Shown: positions 59,405 through 64,000 of the stretch, piece by piece
Layout of the letters: every line of letters starts with the position of its first letter
Position numbering within the stretch: the first letter of the stretch is position 1
Source of the DNA: Cunninghamia lanceolata
Taxonomy: Eukaryota; Streptophyta; Pinopsida; Cupressales; Cupressaceae
DNA length: 64,000 nt
Reading direction: 5' to 3'
Assembly: GCA_027924645.1 (NCBI GenBank)
Contig: BSBN01000293.1
Coordinates: forward strand, 8,518,501-8,582,500
Notes under the pieces: generated by a model
Seen by the model: the letters and a program-made list of their open reading frames with translations, nothing else
Told to the model about the DNA's origin: nothing
Database searches by the model: none
Translations under genes and position numbers: made by a program

Positions 59405-59740
59405 CATAATTTTTCTGAAAAAAAAGAACACATTAGCAAAAGAACTTGAATATGAAAACCTTAATGTTATTAGATTTTTGAAATTTTTATACATGGTTAG
59501 AAAGCTAAGAAAAAATTTGAAGTTGTCCTATCTTTTTTTGTATTCACATTGAAAAACATGTAAACCATAGGGGGAGCACACAAAGTATTAGGTAAAATTT
59601 CTAAATTTTGTTAAAAACACATCCTTGGCACCCAAAAGGTACCTCCAACCCTTTGGGTTGGACGACCAAGGTAAGTCCAACCCTTAGGGTTGGAATTTCC
59701 CAAAGCAGTGACATGATCACTTTTTAAATAGTTAAAATGA
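59405..59740 (+). mobile_element. Family F element, copy C, right part
   Basis: Continuation of the copy interrupted at 39,429. Contains GGGGGAGCACACAAAGT near 59,571. At about 59,651-59,692 it has CCAACCCTTTGGGTTGG and CCAACCCTTAGGGTTGG, two inverted repeats at the place where copies A, B and D have theirs. AATTTCCCAAAG follows, resembling GATTCCCAAAG in copy B. It leads into a pyrimidine-rich tract; no terminus seen. Confidence 0.6.
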
Positions 59741-59744
59741 ATTT

Positions 59745-60025
59745 TATGCATATATCTCTCCCTCTCTCTATCTTGTTTTCTTTATGGACCCCTCTCTCTC
59801 TAACTCTTGAATTCTATCTCTCTCTCCTTTATCTACCTCTCTATCTATCTCCCTCTACCCTATCTCTACCTCTATCCCTCTCTACCTCTCTTTGTCCCTC
59901 TCTACCTCTCTCCCCATCCCTCTACCTCTCAATATCTCTCCCTATGTCTCTGGACATCTCCCTCTCTCTCTCTCTCAATATCTCTCCCCTCTCTCTTCCT
60001 ATCACCCCCTCTCTCTTACACTCAA
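59745..60025. repeat. Pyrimidine-rich (CTCT/CTAT) tract
   Basis: CTCTCCCTCTCTCTATCT-type text over about 280 bp. The two overlapping SLSLSL-type open frames are its translation. It is similar in kind to blocks 1-3 around the telomere-like array. Confidence 0.9.
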
Positions 60026-60231
60026 TAAAATAATGTAACCTTCATTTTGTACTAGTCTAGACTTCAATAGGTTATAAATTCCTTATTTCTCATAGCCAAG
60101 TTTCCACCCAGATTTAAGAGGCTAACAAAAACAAGTGATGAAAATTATGGACATTATTATCATTTGATTCTATATAGCAATTTATTGCATATATGGATAT
60201 TGCCAATTATAGTCCCCTATGGTATTCTATT

Positions 60232-61757
60232 TGTTGAGTGCACAAGACAACTAAGAGGGGGGTGAATCAGTTGTATCAAAACTTTAAGCCTTCACAAACA
60301 TAATCACATCCACATCAATTCACTTAAACCTCAATTCTATTACTAATATTAAACATGAAAAATAGATAATAGAAACTTAATCACATCAACACCATGCATA
60401 AGAGATCACTAGAATTTTACGTGGAAAACCCTAAAAGGGAAAAACCATGGTGAGGATTAGCTTATAATATAATGTAATATAAATACTAAATCACAAAGAG
60501 GCTCATTACCAAAGGGCTCATTGCCCAAAAGAATACTCACTGCAATAGGGTAACTACCAAGGGGTGGCTCATTGCCAAGGGGTGGCTCACTACCATGAAC
60601 TAATATGATAGTATCTACCACATGCCTGAGTTTAGTTCCAATGAAGCACAATACATATCACCTCCACTACCTCACAACACAAACACTTTCATCCTTGCAT
60701 CTTCACATGAACACACACTACACATGGATTCATTACATTTATTTATACTAGTCATCAACCTTGGAACATACATCAAGGTCAGCAACACAATTTACAACCT
60801 TTGGAACAGTCTCCAAGGTCGGCAAACATACATAATTCAAATTAGGTCTTGACCTAAACAAACTTGTAGAGAACATGAATGAAGGAAGACCACTTCATTG
60901 CTTAGCTCAGATCTAGAAACATTTCCACACACTTCAGAACACTTCCACAATCCATGAAGCACCTTTGCAAAGAGTGTAAACAACTAGGTCGATAAAAACT
61001 GGTGTTAACACTAGGATCTTTAGGTACACACTTCCAAGAACATAACCATAACTTGCAGACCAAGAAAAATCCTTCAAAATGATCTGGAGACATCCATGAA
61101 CAACATAAAATCTCTTGGGAGCTAACAAATCTAGCTACAACAAGTTTCACTTGAAGACAACAAATCTCACTTGAAGACAGATGACAATCAACACTGCTAA
61201 GTTCTACTACTCAATAACATGCTTTCCAGAGCACCAAATTACAAATCCTTTGGAATGAAGATAGCTAAGGACCTTATAAACATATGTCTAAAATCTCATC
61301 ACCTACACTCTGTAGAGAAATGTGGAGTAAAATACTTTCTCCCAGACACCTCTGCACAACTCAAAAACTCTATCAAATACAGTCTACAAACTGGTGAACA
61401 TAACTTCTACTGCACAGTAATCCAAACCATTATATTTTGGTTTTAGCATCTTCAAACACTTCTCTAAAACATATCCAAATCTCACACTCTAGTCTTCAAC
61501 AAAGAAGAAATGCAGAGCAAAAACTCAGACAGTATCCTGCAAGCTAGAATACTCTACAACACATTGTTTCCTCTAGAGAGAAAATCTTCTCAAAAGAACT
61601 TCGAAACTTACAAACAAGAGCACTATACCAACATCAACAACACTTCTATAAGGCATTCAAATCAATTTAACATGACAAATCAATTAGGCAACAATCAACA
61701 ATAATAGAAGACACAGTTGACACCAATGACAACACTGGTTAGCACATACTTGCAATA
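60232..61757 (-). mobile_element. 3' LTR of a minus-strand LTR retrotransposon
   Basis: Related to the solo LTR at 16,606-17,852 (shared GACAACTAAGAGGGGGG, TTTTACGTGGAAAACCC, GGGAAAAACCATGG and GCACATACTTGCAA in the same order). On the minus strand it begins TATTGCAAG; the solo LTR begins TGTTGCAAG, so the terminal G has mutated to A. A polypurine tract lies directly upstream on that strand, so this is a 3' LTR. The open frames inside (60,902-61,150, 61,219-61,446, 61,510-61,704) are not credible genes. Confidence 0.68.
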
Positions 61758-61770
61758 ATCTCCCCCTTTA
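61758..61770 (-). promoter_or_regulatory. Polypurine tract of the minus-strand element
   Basis: TAAAGGGGGAGAT on the minus strand, immediately before the LTR. AAAGGGGGAGA-type tracts are usual in plant Copia elements of the SIRE/Angela kind. Confidence 0.65.
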
Positions 61771-62230
61771 TTATTGATGGTAACATATGATGTGAAAAAC
61801 TATCATGACACAATTCTTCACTAATCTCATTCTCCCCCTTTCTTTTATACATCTTACTCTCTCTTTGTTTTTCACATGAACTCTCTCCCCCTTTGACATT
61901 AATGGCAAAGGGTGACACACCTTCTTCAAGCTTTTCCCCCCTGAGTATGATACAACACATAATTGCACTATCCTTAGCTATTCTTAATACTTTCCTCTGA
62001 CTACAACACTCTTCAACATCACTACCAGCTCCCCCTGAGAGGTAGCCTCCATCATCAGTCTAGAAAAGAATGACTTCTAAACCACATTGGACTGACACAC
62101 TTCCTTATGCATCTAGTTTAACACAGAAGGGGCAATAACCCCTAACTTCTCCTGGAGATACTCAAATGTATCTGTTGATGACTATTTTGATGCAATCATA
62201 ACAATAAGTTAAAATTCACATGACATGAAC
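61771..62230 (-). mobile_element. 3' internal remnant of the minus-strand element
   Basis: Non-coding stretch with further GGGGGAGA-like purine tracts on the minus strand (61,833-61,840, 61,884-61,890, 62,030-62,036). The element is lost beyond about 62,230; no RNase H or integrase motif was found. Confidence 0.45.
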
Positions 62231-62760
62231 TGTAACTATACTTGAAAGACAAGAAGGAATCATTTGGTGATTCAACTAGTCCCAAGTCTACAATGGTTCG
62301 GTTGGTCAAGTTCAGTTGGTCAATGTGAAGCTGTAATGTTCAAGGGGCCTTACGTAGTTTAGGTTTGTTCTGTGGTTTACTGGCCTAAGAATATGCAAAG
62401 AGGTCATGAGATATGTCAATACTCTTCATTCCTTTGCATAAAGGTGCTACTGGGCTACAAGTTTCAGAGGGTTTTCTTGGATTTTTGCAGCTTTCTTCTT
62501 GATCTGTTTATGAAAACTGTCTACTTACAGCTCTGTTATCATGCTTCTTCAAATTTGAGACAATTTCCTTTGGATTTCTGCGTTTTCAGCTAAATATTTC
62601 AGATGGGTTGGGAAAAGTTAGAGAGATCTAATCTACACTTCATCTAATCTATAGAAGGATCTAATTGTTTTTGTTATCCACTATGTAAATACCACAGTAA
62701 TTTGATCAAATCCACAGTAAAAACCCTAAATGTAAGTCCTGAGCATTTTCACAAACATAC
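62231..62760. other. No gene recognised
   Basis: AT-rich. The plus-strand frame 62,372-62,593 has no known motif. Around 62,640-62,740 are phrases such as ATCTAATCTA and CCACAGTAA repeated twice. Confidence 0.4.
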
Positions 62761-63112
62761 ATTTAAAATTGCAAGCTCTCAAAGAAGATATTTCAAAACA
62801 CAAAGAAGAGCAGGAGAACACTCAGAAGATAGATGCAGAACTCCAGATTCTATTGCATTAGAAATGAATAGTCATACATGATTTACAATGTAGGAATGAC
62901 TCTTAGTTTCATTGATCATACTACAGAGAACTTACAAGCTTTACAGATACAGTAAGGCAGCCAGACATTCCACGCGCACCTTACTGCAGACAAACAGGCG
63001 ACCTCCTTCTTCTACTTCTAAACTATGCTAAGCTAACTTGCTGTATGTTCCTAAAATCTCTATTGTAGGCCCTAAAAATCCCTGTTGTAAAGTATTACAG
63101 TGTAGAGAGGCA

Positions 63113-63123
63113 CAATATATAAC
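63113..63123 (-). promoter_or_regulatory. TATA box, minus strand
   Basis: GTTATATATTG on the minus strand, about 800 bp downstream of the TGACGTCA sites. Confidence 0.4.
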
Positions 63124-63700
63124 ATTCTGATTGTCCTCACTACAGCAAAAACCTAACTAAACCCCTGGTTCAAACCTCTAGTTACAGCAATAAATGCAGG
63201 TGAACCAGTTCTCAAAAATATCTCTGAGCTGTGGTCAAATCTGGGCGAAATATTGCCCCTTCTGAGAAGTTCCGACAGCTGGGTAATAACTTCTGCTTGT
63301 CTGTTGTGATAATTCCTCCAGCTGCGACCTTCCTCTTTACTTGAATGGCCTTGACCTTTTATCACTTCATCCTTATCTTCTTGCTCCTGAGATCAGATCT
63401 TCTGTCTCCATGAGGTCACTGTATTGACTTTCCAGCTGCTTCCTCAATTGCAAGCCTGCAAGACAAGACAAGCAATAAGTTTCACATTTATGACAAAAAC
63501 AGCATGAAAATAGAATAAGCGTTTAAATACAGGTGACAGCGCAAGATAGAGGAGATCAGATCCAAAATCCGCTCAAAACGCGTCAAAAATGCGCCCAAGC
63601 TGCTCAAAATTGATGGGTCAACCATCGCTGACTGAAAAAATGTCAGAGGCGCCAAAAAAAACACTTTAAAACTCCACCGCTTCATTTCCCGCCCATCGGC

Positions 63701-63984
63701 ATGATATTCGCTGTCGGTGCGTCAAAAAACAGGTTAGTCGATATACCTCATCATCATGATATTCGCGCTAATATGAGGCTCTCCCTCCTGAAGGTCTAAA
63801 TGAATGTCATCATGATACTTGACTTCTGCATATGGAGAAACGAACAACATCATCATCATCATAATGAAGGAGAAATGGAGGATACGAATATAATCATGCT
63901 GCCGAGAAAAGGAAGATGATGGTGACGTCATCATGATATTCGGGCTTCATTGAAATGCTAAGGATGACGTCATCGTCATATTCG
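63701..63984. promoter_or_regulatory. Cluster of ATGATATTCG repeats and TGACGTCA sites
   Basis: ATGATATTCG at 63,701, 63,756 and 63,933, variant ATGATACTTG at 63,812 and GTCATATTCG at 63,975. Palindromic TGACGTCA at 63,923-63,930 and 63,965-63,972. TGACGTCA is the binding site of plant TGA-class bZIP factors; whether they act here is inference. Confidence 0.7.
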
Positions 63985-64000
63985 GTTAAGATCAGGGGGA

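Larger units (their letters stand above)
62761..64000 (-). mobile_element. LTR- or promoter-like region, minus orientation, cut by window end
   Basis: On the minus strand: an upstream region rich in CG and ATGATATTCG words (64,000-63,540), a spacer, a TATA box at about 63,113-63,123, then a transcribed-looking T-rich leader to about 62,770. The order fits the U3-R-U5 of an LTR, and CpG content is far above the rest of the window, suggesting a young insertion. The start lies outside the window, so a real gene promoter is not excluded. Confidence 0.42.

Noticed and set aside
59737..60033. Leu/Ser-rich open frames that look like membrane segments
   Set aside because: Translation of a CTCTCT tract; no start context and no homologue expected.

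Overview
The window looks like repeat-dominated nuclear DNA of a large-genome land plant, most likely a gymnosperm such as a conifer. That is an inference from four things: no intact gene in 64 kb, heavy AT-rich decay, a 20 kb Tat-type LTR retrotransposon with nested insertions, and about 7 kb of telomere-like CCCTAAA-derived DNA away from a chromosome end. I see no rRNA, tRNA, CRISPR or bacterial-style operon. Nearly every coding trace is broken by TAA/TAG/TGA codons that are one C-to-T change away from CAA, CAG or CGA, as expected of old methylated transposon DNA.

Layout. 0.65-6.3 kb: two decayed LINEs of one family, tail to tail. 8.3-9.6 kb: two abutting LTRs, one with a TATA box and a tRNA-Met-type primer site. 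12.7-15.8 kb: a promoter-like region with short inverted repeats, then a decayed multi-exon gene starting MPP; a PPR fragment lies in one of its introns. 16.6-17.9 kb: a solo LTR with a TGATG target duplication. 18.8-20.7 kb: a ~357 bp satellite in alternating A/B order. 21.3-24.2 kb (minus): a three-exon DDE-type transposase pseudogene. 26.9-34.2 kb: pyrimidine-rich blocks and a telomere-derived array with ~347 bp higher-order units. 34.2-34.4 kb: an ACAT microsatellite. 35.5-38.9 kb (minus): a deleted Ty3/gypsy remnant.

39,430-59,399 is one LTR retrotransposon of 19,970 bp: TG...CA LTRs, a CTAGA duplication on both sides, gag, protease, RT, two RNase H domains, integrase, a 6.6 kb 3' spacer holding an antisense plant-mobile-domain pseudogene, and a polypurine tract. 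Its 5' LTR has lost the TATA region, and its gag carries a 1.1 kb inverted-repeat element. 60.2-62.2 kb (minus): the 3' end of another LTR element of the solo-LTR family. 62.8-64 kb (minus): an LTR- or promoter-like region with two TGACGTCA sites.

The least expected structure is a dispersed family, here called F, with copies near 12.7, (probably) 26.9, 35.5, 38.9/59.4 and 44.2 kb. Its ends read GGGTAAGTGC. Inside, copies keep inverted repeats whose sequence changes between copies while the pairing is retained. Three of the copies lead into pyrimidine-rich or telomere-like simple DNA. The window therefore reads as a stack of nested insertions, with no cellular gene network.
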